The notes: a model not told the origin generated them from the letters alone. Positions 34,072 to 42,829 are shown, counted from the stretch's first letter. The stretch is DNA of 64,000 nucleotides from Caldilinea sp. CFX5 (GCA_021405325.1 QWII01000060.1:1-64000), one strand, 5' to 3'. Translations and numbers: made by a program.

Positions 34072-34908
34072 TTAACGCAAAATGCGTTGGTCACGCAAAT
34101 CTTTACCGCCGACGGTTTTGGTGATCGTGGCGCCGCGATAGTCAAGAATTTCCAGCCCATGAAAGGTGTTGACAATCATGTACTGGGTGGGTAGATCTTC
34201 CCAGCGGGCGGGATGAAAGGTTACCCGTCCCAGCCCCTGCCATTGTTCTTTGATCACGCGATGCGGCGTCGCTGCCGGTGTCAGCACCGGGTAGGCGACA
34301 TCGGCCTGCCCCCATTCGCCAGTCCGTGGCATATATTTGTAATGGAGGATCCCGTCAATTGGTGTGGCATTGGCCGTTGACTGCGGCGCATCAACTGGTA
34401 CGGACGTCAGCCCAGTGACCGTGAGATCCATGAACTTAAAGCCCAACCAACTGGCGCTGCAGTGGGTTGTTCCATGCAGGACAGTCGGTTCGGGCAGTTC
34501 ACAGTAGATTTTGGCAAAGCCCAACTCTTCCCGCCCGGTGATGATCGGATCGGTGAGATTTTCCCAGAGGACCGTGAGGAAATTCCCGGTCACCCGATCG
34601 ACCTGACCGGTGAAGGTGGCCGGAAAGCTGACGCCCAATGTGTTGTACCCGCGCCCGGCCAGCCATTCAATTTCGGTGATGTAAGACGCTGTCACCGTCA
34701 CCACCGGCTCGCCGGCCAGCGTGAAGCCCGGCGGTAAGAGCGGCGTCAGTTGTGCGGCATTGGTCAAAAAATTGACCGCAATGGCTATCGTCTTGGGGTT
34801 GTCAGCACAGGCGAAGCGGTTGCCCTCCGGGCCGCGGCGGGGGCCAGTGGCGGGGCCAAAGTGAGTCGGCATGCGATACATCTGGGTTGGGCTCAATTCG
34901 TAGGCCAT
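34072..34908 (-). CDS. acetoacetate decarboxylase family protein
   Basis: This 278-residue protein has the ADC fold order of strands: ITEIEWLAGRGYNTLGVSFPA, WENLTDPIITGREELGFAKIYCELPEP and a C-terminal VTFHPARWEDLPTQYMIVNTFHGLEIL. GREELGFAKIY contains the Lys expected for the Schiff base. It is likely a decarboxylase or aldol-type enzyme on a beta-keto acid. AGAGGAG precedes ATG 34908; the in-frame ATG at 34959 is less likely. Confidence 0.82.
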   Translation of the reverse strand: MAYELSPTQMYRMPTHFGPATGPRRGPEGNRFACADNPKTIAIAVNFLTNAAQLTPLLPPGFTLAGEPVVTVTASYITEIEWLAGRGYNTLGVSFPATFTGQVDRVTGNFLTVLWENLTDPIITGREELGFAKIYCELPEPTVLHGTTHCSASWLGFKFMDLTVTGLTSVPVDAPQSTANATPIDGILHYKYMPRTGEWGQADVAYPVLTPAATPHRVIKEQWQGLGRVTFHPARWEDLPTQYMIVNTFHGLEILDYRGATITKTVGGKDLRDQRILR

Positions 34909-35078
34909 CGGTTGGTCTCCTCTCTGCTGCGGGGTAATGGTGTTTGGTAAATCGCTCATGGTAGCTTACCATTAGTTGCTAACGAAACCAAGCGTGTGAT
35001 AAAGGCGGCTGGCGGAGCAACTAGGGTACTCTGGCTAGCACATGCGAACACAATCGTCGACCCGAAGAGGAGCTTCCC

Positions 35079-35654
35079 ATGGACAACATCCTGCGCAACA
35101 TCCCCGACCGCTTTGAAAGTGAACGGCTGCTGATACGGTCGCCCCGCCCTGGTGATGGCCCACTGGTCAACGCGGCCATCCTGGATTCGCTGGCGGAGCT
35201 ACGCCCGTGGATGCCGTGGGCGCAACAGACGCCGACGGTTGACGATAGTGAAAAGTATGTACGCGCGGCGCATGTCCGCTTTTTGCAACGGGAAGATTTG
35301 CCGCTGTTACTCCTGCTCAAGGGAACGGAAATCATGGTCGGCAGCAGCGGTCTGCATCGCATTAACTGGGATGTGCCTAAATTTGAGATCGGTTACTGGG
35401 CGCGCACCCCTTACGCCGGTCAAGGCTATATCACGGAAGCCGTTGCCGCCATCACTGAATTTGCCTTTGCTGCACTGGGCGCGCACCGTGTCGAGATTCG
35501 GTGCGATGCCAAGAATGAACGCAGTGCGGCGGTTGCACAGCGGGGCGGCTTCCCCTTGGAAGGGACGCTCCGCAACGAAGATCGCTGCCCAATGACGAAT
35601 GAGTTGCGCGATACGTTAGTCTTTGCCAAAATCAAACCGGAACGCCATTCCTAA
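35079..35654 (+). CDS. GNAT acetyltransferase (RimJ/RimL type)
   Basis: This 191-residue protein has ERLLIRSPRPGDGPLVNAAI at its N-terminus and FEIGYWARTPYAGQGYITEAVAAITEFAFAALGAHRVEIRCDAKNERS, the acetyl-CoA site of the RimJ/RimL group. It should acetylate the N-terminus of a protein or an amino group of a small molecule. GAGGAG precedes the ATG. It is followed closely by the creatininase gene. Confidence 0.88.
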   Translation: MDNILRNIPDRFESERLLIRSPRPGDGPLVNAAILDSLAELRPWMPWAQQTPTVDDSEKYVRAAHVRFLQREDLPLLLLLKGTEIMVGSSGLHRINWDVPKFEIGYWARTPYAGQGYITEAVAAITEFAFAALGAHRVEIRCDAKNERSAAVAQRGGFPLEGTLRNEDRCPMTNELRDTLVFAKIKPERHS

Positions 35655-35683
35655 CAACTCATTGCAAAAGACAGGAAATCATC

Positions 35684-36421
35684 ATGGGGATCTACACCGA
35701 TCAACTCACTACTGAAGTCCGCCTGGAGCGGATGCATCCGGCGCAGATCGACGCCGCCAAAGCTAAACGTCCCGCGATCTATGTACCCTTTGGCGCGCTG
35801 GAATGGCACGGCTATCACAACCCCGTCGGGCTGGATGCGCTCAAAGCGCATGAGCAATTGGTCGGGCTGGCCATGCAAACGGGCGGGGTGGTCTATCCGC
35901 CGATCTACTTTGGTTCCGGCGGCGGTCATACACAGTGGCCCCACTCCTTTATGGTCAACGCCCAGGCCATGACGCAGCTTGTCACCGATCTGCTACAGGG
36001 CTTTCAGCGCGACGGCTATACCCACGCCATTCTCATCTCCGGCCATTACCCGAACCGCAGCCAATATCTGGATGCCGGCGTGGCGGCGTATCAACAGGCC
36101 GGGGGAACCATGCGCGTGCTGGCGCTGATCGAGAACCAAGTCCCCGGCGTTGAGGGCGACCATGCCGCCAAATATGAAACTTCGTCGATGCTCTATCTGG
36201 ACGCCAACCTGGTCAACCCGGCGCCGCTGCGCGCCAACCCGCATGACGACATTGGCGGGCCGGAGGAACGCATCAACTGGATGGGCGCCGAATATGTCGG
36301 TCATCCCTGTTATGGTCTGGTGGGCATTGACCCGCGGCGCTATGCGTCGGCGACGGTCGGTGCGGCCAACACAACCAAACTGCTGGCCTTTCTCGCAGAT
36401 TGGCTAACAACCGAGGAGTAG
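35684..36421 (+). CDS. creatininase family protein
   Basis: This 245-residue protein has the metal ligands of creatinine amidohydrolases in FGALEWHGYHNPVGLDAL (Glu, His, Asp), the SGHYPNRS block and the Glu of YETSSMLYL. Relatives act on creatinine, mycofactocin precursors or small lactams. The absence of mycofactocin genes leaves the substrate open. It overlaps or abuts the next gene (start at 36430). Confidence 0.85.
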   Translation: MGIYTDQLTTEVRLERMHPAQIDAAKAKRPAIYVPFGALEWHGYHNPVGLDALKAHEQLVGLAMQTGGVVYPPIYFGSGGGHTQWPHSFMVNAQAMTQLVTDLLQGFQRDGYTHAILISGHYPNRSQYLDAGVAAYQQAGGTMRVLALIENQVPGVEGDHAAKYETSSMLYLDANLVNPAPLRANPHDDIGGPEERINWMGAEYVGHPCYGLVGIDPRRYASATVGAANTTKLLAFLADWLTTEE

Positions 36422-36429
36422 CGCTGGTC

Positions 36430-37038
36430 ATGACGACAAACTACACGCGAATCAATGACGTTCTCTTGGTTCATCACGGCTGTTGCAATGTCGGCATTAT
36501 CCGGGACGGTGAGCGGGCGCTGCTCATTGATGCCGGCAACGGCGACGTCCAGGCGACCTTGACCGCGTTGGGCATCACTACCATCGACCGCATTCTTTTT
36601 ACGGCCGCTGAAATCAGCCAAATGCGCGCCAACCTGGCTGAACGTGTTGCGTGCTACGGCCAGCTTTTTCCCTGGGATCATCCGAACTATGGGCTGGATG
36701 AACAGTGGGTGCGCTGTGAACCCTACGAGCAGCCGGCGCAGCCTGGCACGAACGTAACGATCACCGTGGTCGTGACCAATCACTCGGCTACAGCCAAAAT
36801 GGTACATTGTCAACCGATCTTACCGACTACCTGGCCCGATTCCGTGTCTGCACAGCAGGCAATGATTCCCCCCAGTCAGGAAGGACAGATCATCTTTGCC
36901 ATTACCATTCCTGCCTTGGCGCCTGTTCCATCCGGTGAAAAGCAGCAAGGTGGAAAACGAATAGTTATTCCAGTGGAGATCACCTACGACAGTCGTGCGC
37001 TGGGGCAATTTCGTGAAGCAATCTTGATTTTTGTATGA
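36430..37038 (+). CDS. decayed metallo-beta-lactamase-fold protein
   Basis: The first 60 residues (INDVLLVHHGCCNVGIIRDGERALLIDAGNGDVQATL) are the N-terminal strands of an MBL fold. The HxHxDH metal site expected next is missing: the sequence goes to ILFTAAEISQM instead. The C-terminal half (FPWDHPNYGLDEQWVRCEP..., then beta-rich stretches TVVVTNHSATAKM and VIPVEITYDSR) resembles a beta-sandwich tail. An internal deletion or an inactive family member is the best reading. The product of 202 residues ends at a convergent terminator. Confidence 0.55.
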   Translation: MTTNYTRINDVLLVHHGCCNVGIIRDGERALLIDAGNGDVQATLTALGITTIDRILFTAAEISQMRANLAERVACYGQLFPWDHPNYGLDEQWVRCEPYEQPAQPGTNVTITVVVTNHSATAKMVHCQPILPTTWPDSVSAQQAMIPPSQEGQIIFAITIPALAPVPSGEKQQGGKRIVIPVEITYDSRALGQFREAILIFV

Positions 37039-37043
37039 GAAAG

Positions 37044-37072
37044 AAAAAGACCTGGATTGTCCAGGTCTTTTT
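37044..37072. terminator. intrinsic terminator, convergent
   Basis: AAAAAGACCTGGA and TCCAGGTCTTTTT (13-nt arms) enclose a 3-nt loop. It can serve both the MBL-like gene (plus) and the peptide genes (minus). Confidence 0.88.
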
Positions 37073-37082
37073 GTCTGAAGGC

Positions 37083-37235
37083 TTAGAAGCAGACGAGCTT
37101 GAATTTCACACAGGGGTAGTACACTGTCCACCAGAGGACTTTCTTGCTGCAAGTGCCGATGTAGGGCACGTAGAGGCAGAGCATTTCCAGCCGGTTTTCC
37201 AGTTGTTCCAGAGCGAAGTCATTCTTGTGCAACAT
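37083..37235 (-). CDS. RiPP-like precursor peptide, copy 1
   Basis: This 50-residue peptide was not found by long-ORF logic. Its first 19 residues (MLHKNDFA-x-EQLENRLEML) are almost identical to copy 2. After residue 19 come C20, YVPYIGTC (C29), C42 in PCVK and C49 near the C-terminus, with aromatic residues in between (KVLWWTVYY). The AAAGGAGA ribosome site and the whole leader DNA are shared with copy 2. A conserved leader followed by a variable Cys/aromatic core is the mark of ribosomally made, modified peptides; a disulfide or metal-binding peptide is the alternative. Confidence 0.6.
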   Translation of the reverse strand: MLHKNDFALEQLENRLEMLCLYVPYIGTCSKKVLWWTVYYPCVKFKLVCF

Positions 37236-37290
37236 GATTGGGTCTCCTTTTGCATTGATGATGAACTAGGGTAAACAAATCAGGTACAAA

Positions 37291-37443
37291 TTAGAAGCAA
37301 ATGCGATAATACTTGACACAGGGATACGGAATCGTGACGAACCAAACACGTTTGTAGCAGGTGCCGATGTAGGGGACGTAGATACAGAGCATTTCCAGGC
37401 GATTCTCTAACTGTTCGATGGCGAAGTCATTCTTGTGCAACAT
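37291..37443 (-). CDS. RiPP-like precursor peptide, copy 2
   Basis: This 50-residue peptide has the same leader (Ile for Leu at position 9) and the same Cys positions 20, 29, 42 and 49. The core differs: KRVWFVTIPYPCVKYYRICF. Spacing between the copies is 55 bp. The start ATG follows AAAAGGAGACCC with identical spacing to copy 1, so the pair arose by tandem duplication including the translation signals. No modification enzyme is adjacent; the nearest radical SAM gene (32317) is 4 kb away. Confidence 0.6.
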   Translation of the reverse strand: MLHKNDFAIEQLENRLEMLCIYVPYIGTCYKRVWFVTIPYPCVKYYRICF

Positions 37444-37651
37444 GATTGGGTCTCCTTTTGTATGCATTAAACCGGATCGTTGTTTGTGAACGGTGTGGCA
37501 GAGGCGTTTGTGGTAGTTTTTCTAACCGCTCTGTTTACCGCTCTTCATGACCTTATTGTAGCGGATGGCGCACGGGAATTACAGAGTCAGTTTCTGAAAC
37601 TTTGCCCAAGATCGCTATAATTTTCAGGCAACGGTTATAGAAAGTGGCAAG
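37444..37651. other. upstream region of the precursor peptide pair
   Basis: About 200 bp upstream of copy 2 (minus-strand direction) contain TACAAT near 37555 as a possible -10, but no good -35 partner. No coding sequence was recognised. Confidence 0.4.
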
Positions 37652-37702
37652 ACAACACAAAAAAGCCGGACTTCGCACAGAAGTCCGGCTTTTTTGTGTT
37701 GT
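37652..37702. terminator. 22-bp perfect intrinsic terminator
   Basis: ACAACACAAAAAAGCCGGACTT (37652-37673) pairs with 37681-37702 exactly, with a 7-nt loop. The T/A-rich flanks within the stem allow termination on both strands; it lies just downstream of the gene fragment at 37716. Confidence 0.85.
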
Positions 37703-37715
37703 TTGGCTGAATTTT

Positions 37716-37892
37716 TTAGCGCAATGACCAATCCACCCGTCGATAAAGTTGTCCGACCCGGAGCTCAACATTCACCGATTCCAGGGTGATAATATCATCG
37801 GTGATAATATCATCAGCCGCCGTATACTCGGTCAAGAGCCACTGCCCATTGGCCACTTTGTGATAGCAATCATACAATAGTCCACTTATCAC
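37716..37892 (-). pseudogene. C-terminal gene fragment of unknown family
   Basis: A frame of 58 residues without a clear start reads YDCYHKVANGQWLLTEYTAADDIIT and ends VELRVGQLYRRVDWSLR. It contains a direct duplication DDIITDDIIT from a 15-bp DNA repeat and is followed by a strong terminator. It looks like the end of a longer gene that lost its start; a GTG at 37892 could still initiate it. Confidence 0.35.
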
Positions 37893-37984
37893 AAAGGGTC
37901 AACTTTGGTAAAAGAAAGTGCATCCGACTATAATGCTCCTATTTTGAATTAAAATTGGTTTACATGGATATGGGAGAAACCTGC

Positions 37985-39523
37985 ATGACCAAACCCTACC
38001 GCCCTGTTGCCCTCATCATTCTTGACGGCTGGGGCATTCGTGAAATGGCCGCGGGCAACGCCGTTGTCCTGGGCAACACCCCCAACTATGACCGCTGGAC
38101 GCGGGATCTGGAACGATCGATCCTGGACGCTTCGGGCGAAGCGGTGGGGCTGCCGGAGGGGCAGATGGGTAACTCCGAAGTGGGCCACCTGAATCTGGGC
38201 GGCGGTCGCATTGTCTACCAAGACTTGACCCGGATCGACCTGGCGATCCGCGATGGTTCCTTTTTGCATAACCAAACTCTGTTGGCGGCCCTTAATGGCG
38301 TCAAAGCGCGGGGCAGCAAATTGCACCTGATCGGGCTATTGGGCGAGGGTGGCGTGCATAGCCAGAGCCGTCATCTCTACGCCCTGTTGGAAGCCGCAAA
38401 ACAAAATGGTGTTGAACCAATTATCCATGTCATCTCCGACGGTCGCGACACGCCGCCGGAAAGCGGCGTTGGCTTTGCGCAAAAGCTGGAAAGCTATCTG
38501 GCTGATCATCCCGCCACTATCGCCTCCCTCTGTGGTCGCTACTACACAATGGATCGCGACAAACGCTGGCCGCGTACGGAAAAAGGCTACCGGGTGATCG
38601 TCTACCACGAAGGCGAAAACGGCCAAACGGCGCCCGGTTTGACTGCCGCCTTTCAAGCCTCCTACGCCGCCGGTGTCACCGATGAATTTGTCTTGCCGGT
38701 TGCTATCGATGTGGGGGACAAAAACGTTAAAGTTGAGTCAGGTGACTGTCTGCTCTTCTACAACTTTCGCGCCGACCGGATGCGCCAGATTGTCACCGCC
38801 TTCCTCAAACGCGATTTTGACGGCTTCCCCCGCGCTGCGCTCGACAACTTGCACATTGTCACCATGACGCAATACGAGGAAAATTTCAATGTTCCGGTGC
38901 TCTTCCCGGATGTCGGCGTGCCGAACCCGCTGGCGGCTGTCCTGAGTCAGGCCGGCTTGAAGCAATTCCACGCTGCCGAAACGGAGAAATACGCCCATGT
39001 CACCTACTTCTTCAACGGTGGTCAGGAGCAACAATTCCCCGGCGAAGAGCGCCACCTGGAACCATCGCCCAAAGTGCCGACCTATGACCAGCAGCCGGAA
39101 ATGAGCGCCCGCCCCTTGACGGCAGCGGTTCTCCAACGGCTGCAAACGCACAACGATGACTTTATTCTGGTCAACTACGCCAATCCCGATATGGTCGGTC
39201 ACACAGGAGTCCTGGCGGCGGCGATCAAAGCGGTGGAAACGGTGGATGAGTGCGCCGGTCGGCTGGTGGCGGCGATCAATGCCAAGGGCGGCGTCGCCCT
39301 GGTGACGGCCGATCACGGCAACTGTGAACGGATGATCAACCTGGAGACCGGCGAGCCGCACACCTATCATACCACGCAACCGGTCGCGCTCTTTGTCATC
39401 GGTGACGGCTATCGCAACCTGCGCCCCCGCGGCATCCTGGCCGATGTGGCGCCAACCGTGTTGGATCTCCTGGGCCTTGAGCAGCCCAGTGAGATGACGG
39501 GACGGTCACTGCTGCAACAGTAG
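37985..39523 (+). CDS. gpmI: 2,3-bisphosphoglycerate-independent phosphoglycerate mutase
   Basis: This 512-residue alkaline phosphatase-superfamily enzyme has LIILDGWGIREM (metal Asp), the phosphoserine site GQMGNSEVGHLNLGGGR, SDGRDTPPESG, FYNFRADRMRQI, the metal site DMVGHTGV and ADHGNCERM. It interconverts 3- and 2-phosphoglycerate in glycolysis, in the cytoplasm. The ATG at 37985 is preferred (GGGAGAA upstream) over two nearby in-frame ATGs. It is monocistronic. Confidence 0.96.
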   Translation: MTKPYRPVALIILDGWGIREMAAGNAVVLGNTPNYDRWTRDLERSILDASGEAVGLPEGQMGNSEVGHLNLGGGRIVYQDLTRIDLAIRDGSFLHNQTLLAALNGVKARGSKLHLIGLLGEGGVHSQSRHLYALLEAAKQNGVEPIIHVISDGRDTPPESGVGFAQKLESYLADHPATIASLCGRYYTMDRDKRWPRTEKGYRVIVYHEGENGQTAPGLTAAFQASYAAGVTDEFVLPVAIDVGDKNVKVESGDCLLFYNFRADRMRQIVTAFLKRDFDGFPRAALDNLHIVTMTQYEENFNVPVLFPDVGVPNPLAAVLSQAGLKQFHAAETEKYAHVTYFFNGGQEQQFPGEERHLEPSPKVPTYDQQPEMSARPLTAAVLQRLQTHNDDFILVNYANPDMVGHTGVLAAAIKAVETVDECAGRLVAAINAKGGVALVTADHGNCERMINLETGEPHTYHTTQPVALFVIGDGYRNLRPRGILADVAPTVLDLLGLEQPSEMTGRSLLQQ

Positions 39524-39629
39524 CCCATGCAAAAAGAGATGGGGAGATTGAGAGATTAGGCACACAATCCCCCAATCTCCCATCTACAAGCTGTTTGCGC
39601 GTACCTATTCAGCAAAGTAGCGACTAACC

Positions 39630-39689
39630 CGCTCACAGCCGGTCCGTGACCGGCGTTGGGGGGCGCCGGTCACGGACCGGCTGTGAGCG
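39630..39689. repeat. 26-bp perfect palindrome, CCGGTCxxxGACCGG family
   Basis: Arms 39630-39655 and 39664-39689 are exact complements with loop TTGGGGGG. It lies between the convergent gpmI and HxlR genes. Confidence 0.9.
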
Positions 39690-39701
39690 AGCCGCGGCTC
39701 A

Positions 39702-40361
39702 TTATTCGGCTGCGTTGCCGCTACAAAACTTGGCAAAGCGTTGTAAGGCCGCCGGATCACCTTCTACACGTACCGCGCCGCTGACGAGCGCTTCCTCCGG
39801 TGAAAGCTGACCCCGTATCAATCCTAAGTAGGACAACACATCGGTATGAAAGGTGGCAACTGTCGACCACGGCTGCCCCTGTTTCACCTGAATCGCCCCA
39901 TCAGCAATTTTGACTTGAATCACCTCATCACCGGCGTGAAACTCATAGACTTCATGCACCCCTTGCGCCAACTCCGGATGGAAAAAGGTTTGGGGCGTGA
40001 GGGCATAGGACCCCAGGTGCAAAGGCGTGACTCCTTCCGGCGAGGCCGGCGCAAATTGCGCGCCCCATTTGCCCAGTTCTAACAGGACGCGTTTCAACCC
40101 CTCGCCCAACGCCGTCAACTCATAGACCGCTGAGGCGGCAGGCGGTGGCAGAATGCGGCGCTGTACCAAGCCGTGTTTCTTCAAATCGGTCAGCCGTTCC
40201 GTCAGCAGATTGGTGCTAATGCCGGGCAAGCCGTCAAGCAGATCTTTGAAGCGGCGCGGCCCGGCCATCAGCTCGCGGATGATCAGCAGCGTCCAGCGTT
40301 CGCCAACCCGGTCGAGGGCATAGGCGAGACCACAAAATTGGTTGTAACTTCGTTCGCTCAT
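39702..40361 (-). CDS. HxlR-family regulator with SCP2-like C-terminal domain
   Basis: This 219-residue protein has an HxlR winged helix (CGLAYALDRVGERWTLLIIRELMAGPRRFKDLLDGLPGISTNLLTERLTDLKKHGL) in the first 100 residues and a C-terminal region like sterol-carrier/SCP2 domains (VIQVKIADGAIQVKQGQPW). It probably binds a small hydrophobic ligand. The divergent DUF899 gene shares its promoter region, and there are inverted AAGTGTT/AACACTT words at 40404-40436 that could be its operator. Confidence 0.88.
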   Translation of the reverse strand: MSERSYNQFCGLAYALDRVGERWTLLIIRELMAGPRRFKDLLDGLPGISTNLLTERLTDLKKHGLVQRRILPPPAASAVYELTALGEGLKRVLLELGKWGAQFAPASPEGVTPLHLGSYALTPQTFFHPELAQGVHEVYEFHAGDEVIQVKIADGAIQVKQGQPWSTVATFHTDVLSYLGLIRGQLSPEEALVSGAVRVEGDPAALQRFAKFCSGNAAE

Positions 40362-40433
40362 GCTTCCATTCTAACAAATTCCGCTGAGAAATTCAACTTC
40401 CAAAGTGTTTGTACTTATTTTTGAAATTAACAC

Positions 40434-40462
40434 TTGACTTTTTGAAGTAACTGTTGTAGAAT
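40434..40462 (+). promoter_or_regulatory. sigma70-type promoter of the DUF899 gene
   Basis: TTGACT (40434-40439) and TAGAAT (40457-40462) are 17 bp apart. They overlap repeated ACTT/AAGT words that could be an HxlR operator. Confidence 0.6.
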
Positions 40463-40575
40463 GCTAGAACATCCGTGCTGTTCGGGTGTGATTACATTGA
40501 CACAGCCGGTTTCCCCATTGTGAAACAGCCTGTAAGGTGAAATAGCGTAAAAGAATCAGGAAAGGATCCAGCACC

Positions 40576-41280
40576 ATGACAAGCCAGACCATTGCACATC
40601 CCCCCATTGTCTCACGGGAAGAGTGGCTGGTCGCCCGCACCGCGCTCCTCGACCAGGAGAAAGCGCTCACCAGGCAGCAGGATCGGTTGAGTGCCGAACG
40701 ACGACGTCTGCCGATGGTGAAGATCGAGAAGAATTATACCTTTGACGGCCCCGAAGGCAAACATACCTTGCTCGACCTCTTCGATGGGCGCCGCCAACTG
40801 ATTGTTTACCACTTTATGTTCGACCCGGACTGGGAGAAGGGCTGCCCCGGCTGCACAGGCTATGTGAACGCCCTGGGCGATCTGTCACACCTGAGTGATC
40901 GTGACGCAACCTTTGTCCTGATCTCGCGTGCGCCGCTGGCCAAACTGGAAGCCTATAAGGCGGAGCAAGGTTGGGATCGCCCGTGGTACTCCTCCTTCGG
41001 CAGTGACTTCAACTACGATTTCCATGCAACGATTGATGCCAGTGTTGCACCGCCTGTCCATAACTACCGGAGTGTGCCCAATGCAGAAAAAGGCGAGGTG
41101 TCAGCGTTGAGTGTCTTCTTCCGCTTGGGCGATGACATTTACCACACCTATTCGACCTTTGCCCGTGGTGCTGAATACCTGACCAACACCTCTGCGCTCC
41201 TGGATGTGACCCCCTATGGTCGCCAGGAGGATTGGGAGGATTCACCCGCCGGCTGGCCGCAGCGCCCGACCTACGGGTAA
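40576..41280 (+). CDS. DUF899 thioredoxin-like protein
   Basis: This 234-residue protein of the DUF899 family has a thioredoxin-like fold. [27 protein letters not shown] opens the domain, with [11 protein letters not shown] holding the two Cys of the redox site. The C-terminal [24 protein letters not shown] is the family mark. It is likely involved in redox or detoxification and regulated by the divergent HxlR gene. Confidence 0.88.
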   Translation: MTSQTIAHPPIVSREEWLVARTALLDQEKALTRQQDRLSAERRRLPMVKIEKNYTFDGPEGKHTLLDLFDGRRQLIVYHFMFDPDWEKGCPGCTGYVNALGDLSHLSDRDATFVLISRAPLAKLEAYKAEQGWDRPWYSSFGSDFNYDFHATIDASVAPPVHNYRSVPNAEKGEVSALSVFFRLGDDIYHTYSTFARGAEYLTNTSALLDVTPYGRQEDWEDSPAGWPQRPTYG

Positions 41281-41377
41281 GTTATCCCATAAGGTTCGGC
41301 GCACGTTTTATCATCACATCACAACCAGAGAGACTGGGAGCCGAAAGGCTCCCAGCAAATCGACAAGGGAAAGAATC

Positions 41378-42046
41378 ATGAAATTTCTGCTCACATCCGG
41401 GGGCGTCACCAACCCGAGCATCCGCAACGCGCTGGTCGACCTGCTGGGCAAGCCGATCGCCGAGTCCACTGCGCTCTGTATACCGACGGCGCAATGGGGC
41501 CACCCCTGGTGCGGACCGGCCTCGGTGCGGGGCTTCGTCGTCGGCGGGCCGCCGTGGGATCACATGTGCGGCCTGGGCTGGAAGTCGGTGGGCCTCCTCG
41601 AACTGACCGCACTGCCCACCATCGGCGCGGAGCGCTGGCGCCCTTGGGTGCAGACAGCCGATGTCCTGCTCGTGGACGGCGGCGACGCGACCTACTTGTG
41701 CCACTGGATGCGGGCGTCCGGGTTGGCGGATCTCCTGCCGTCGCTCTCTGAGACCGTTTGGGTGGGCGTGAGCGCCGGCAGCATGGTGATGACCCCCCGG
41801 ATTGGCGCCTACTTTGTGTCGTGGCCGTCCGCACCGGATGACCGCACATTGGGCGTCGTCGACTTCTCGATCTTCCCACACCTGGATCACGAGATGATGC
41901 CGGACAACACCCTGGCGCACGCAGAGCGGTGGGTGGCCGACATCGCAGGCCCGGCGTACGCGATTGACGAGCAGACCGCCATCAAAGTGGTCGACGGCGT
42001 AGTCGAAGTTGTCTCGGAAGGCCACTGGAAATTGTTTACACCCTAA
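41378..42046 (+). CDS. peptidase E-like (S51) serine peptidase
   Basis: This 222-residue protein has the S51 fold: [36 protein letters not shown] and the nucleophile Ser in [14 protein letters not shown], with the His in [15 protein letters not shown]. Peptidase E cleaves N-terminal Asp from dipeptides. Codon use is more G/C-rich in the third position than neighbouring genes, which may mean recent transfer. AAGGGAAAG precedes the ATG; the longer in-frame ORF is not supported. Confidence 0.82.
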   Translation: MKFLLTSGGVTNPSIRNALVDLLGKPIAESTALCIPTAQWGHPWCGPASVRGFVVGGPPWDHMCGLGWKSVGLLELTALPTIGAERWRPWVQTADVLLVDGGDATYLCHWMRASGLADLLPSLSETVWVGVSAGSMVMTPRIGAYFVSWPSAPDDRTLGVVDFSIFPHLDHEMMPDNTLAHAERWVADIAGPAYAIDEQTAIKVVDGVVEVVSEGHWKLFTP

Positions 42047-42060
42047 TGAGGAACTCCGTC

Positions 42061-42657
42061 ATGAGAAAAGTGATTGTGCTTGAACATCTCTCCCTGGATG
42101 GCGTCATCCAAGCCCCAGGCGGGCCAGACGAAGACACCAGCGGCGGCTTTGCGTATGGCGGGTGGATTGCGCCCTATGGCGACGAGATTGTGGGAACGGC
42201 CCTACGCAAGCAGATGAACCTGCCCTTCGACCTGTTGTTGGGGCGCAAAACCTTTGAGATTTGGGAGCCCTACTGGCCGCATCATGGCGATGTCTGGCCG
42301 AACGTCAACACGGCGACCAAGTACGTCGCCTCGAATACCATGACGGCTAGTGAATGGCAACCCTCCGTCTTTTTAAGCGGCGACATTGCCGGAAAAGTCG
42401 CCCAACTCAAGCAACAGCCAGGGCCGGATTTACACGTTTGGGGCAGTGGACAGCTCCTGCAGACGTTGATGGCGCACGATCTGGTCGATACCTTCTGGCT
42501 GATGATCTATCCGGTAACGTTGGGCGTTGGCAAGCGGTTGTTTGCCGATGGCACGATCCCGGCGGCGTTCAAAGTAACGGAAAGCCACGTCGGCCCGTCA
42601 GGCGTCATTGTCGTGAATTACGCGCGGGCCGGCGGGATCACGACCGGCAGTTTATGA
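42061..42657 (+). CDS. dihydrofolate reductase-like (RibD C-terminal domain) protein
   Basis: This 198-residue DHFR-fold protein has [80 protein letters not shown]. This is the stand-alone RibD C-terminal type (YyaP/YwjB-like), probably a NADPH reductase of unknown substrate. GAGGAAC precedes the ATG. It starts 14 bp after the peptidase stop, so the two form one unit. Confidence 0.85.
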   Translation: MRKVIVLEHLSLDGVIQAPGGPDEDTSGGFAYGGWIAPYGDEIVGTALRKQMNLPFDLLLGRKTFEIWEPYWPHHGDVWPNVNTATKYVASNTMTASEWQPSVFLSGDIAGKVAQLKQQPGPDLHVWGSGQLLQTLMAHDLVDTFWLMIYPVTLGVGKRLFADGTIPAAFKVTESHVGPSGVIVVNYARAGGITTGSL

Positions 42658-42724
42658 GTAGTCTTGGCGTTTGGTACGGATGAGTCGTTCAGCCCGACGC
42701 GCTGGCGATATATGTTAGACAAGT

Positions 42725-42829
42725 AGGACTTACGCAAGACGCCGGGAACCCAGAGGGTTCCCGCGCCATCCCTGGCGGCCTTGCTTGCCGCCAGGGATGG
42801 CGGCGCTCCCGGCGTCTTGCGTAAGTCCT
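42725..42829. repeat. compound palindrome (outer 23 bp, two inner hairpins)
   Basis: Outer arms 42725-42747 and 42807-42829 are exact complements. Inside are two hairpins: 42744-42762 (GGGAACC...GGTTCCC) and 42765-42801 (15-bp arms with loop CTTGCTT region). The whole block could form a branched cruciform. Confidence 0.88.

Noticed and set aside
37035..37274. 79-codon plus-strand frame downstream of the MBL-like gene
   Set aside because: It runs through a strong terminator and is antisense to the first peptide gene; its composition is that of a shadow.
41216..41377. N-terminal extension of the peptidase E-like protein
   Set aside because: It overlaps the DUF899 gene in another frame and lacks family similarity; ATG 41378 has a proper ribosome site.
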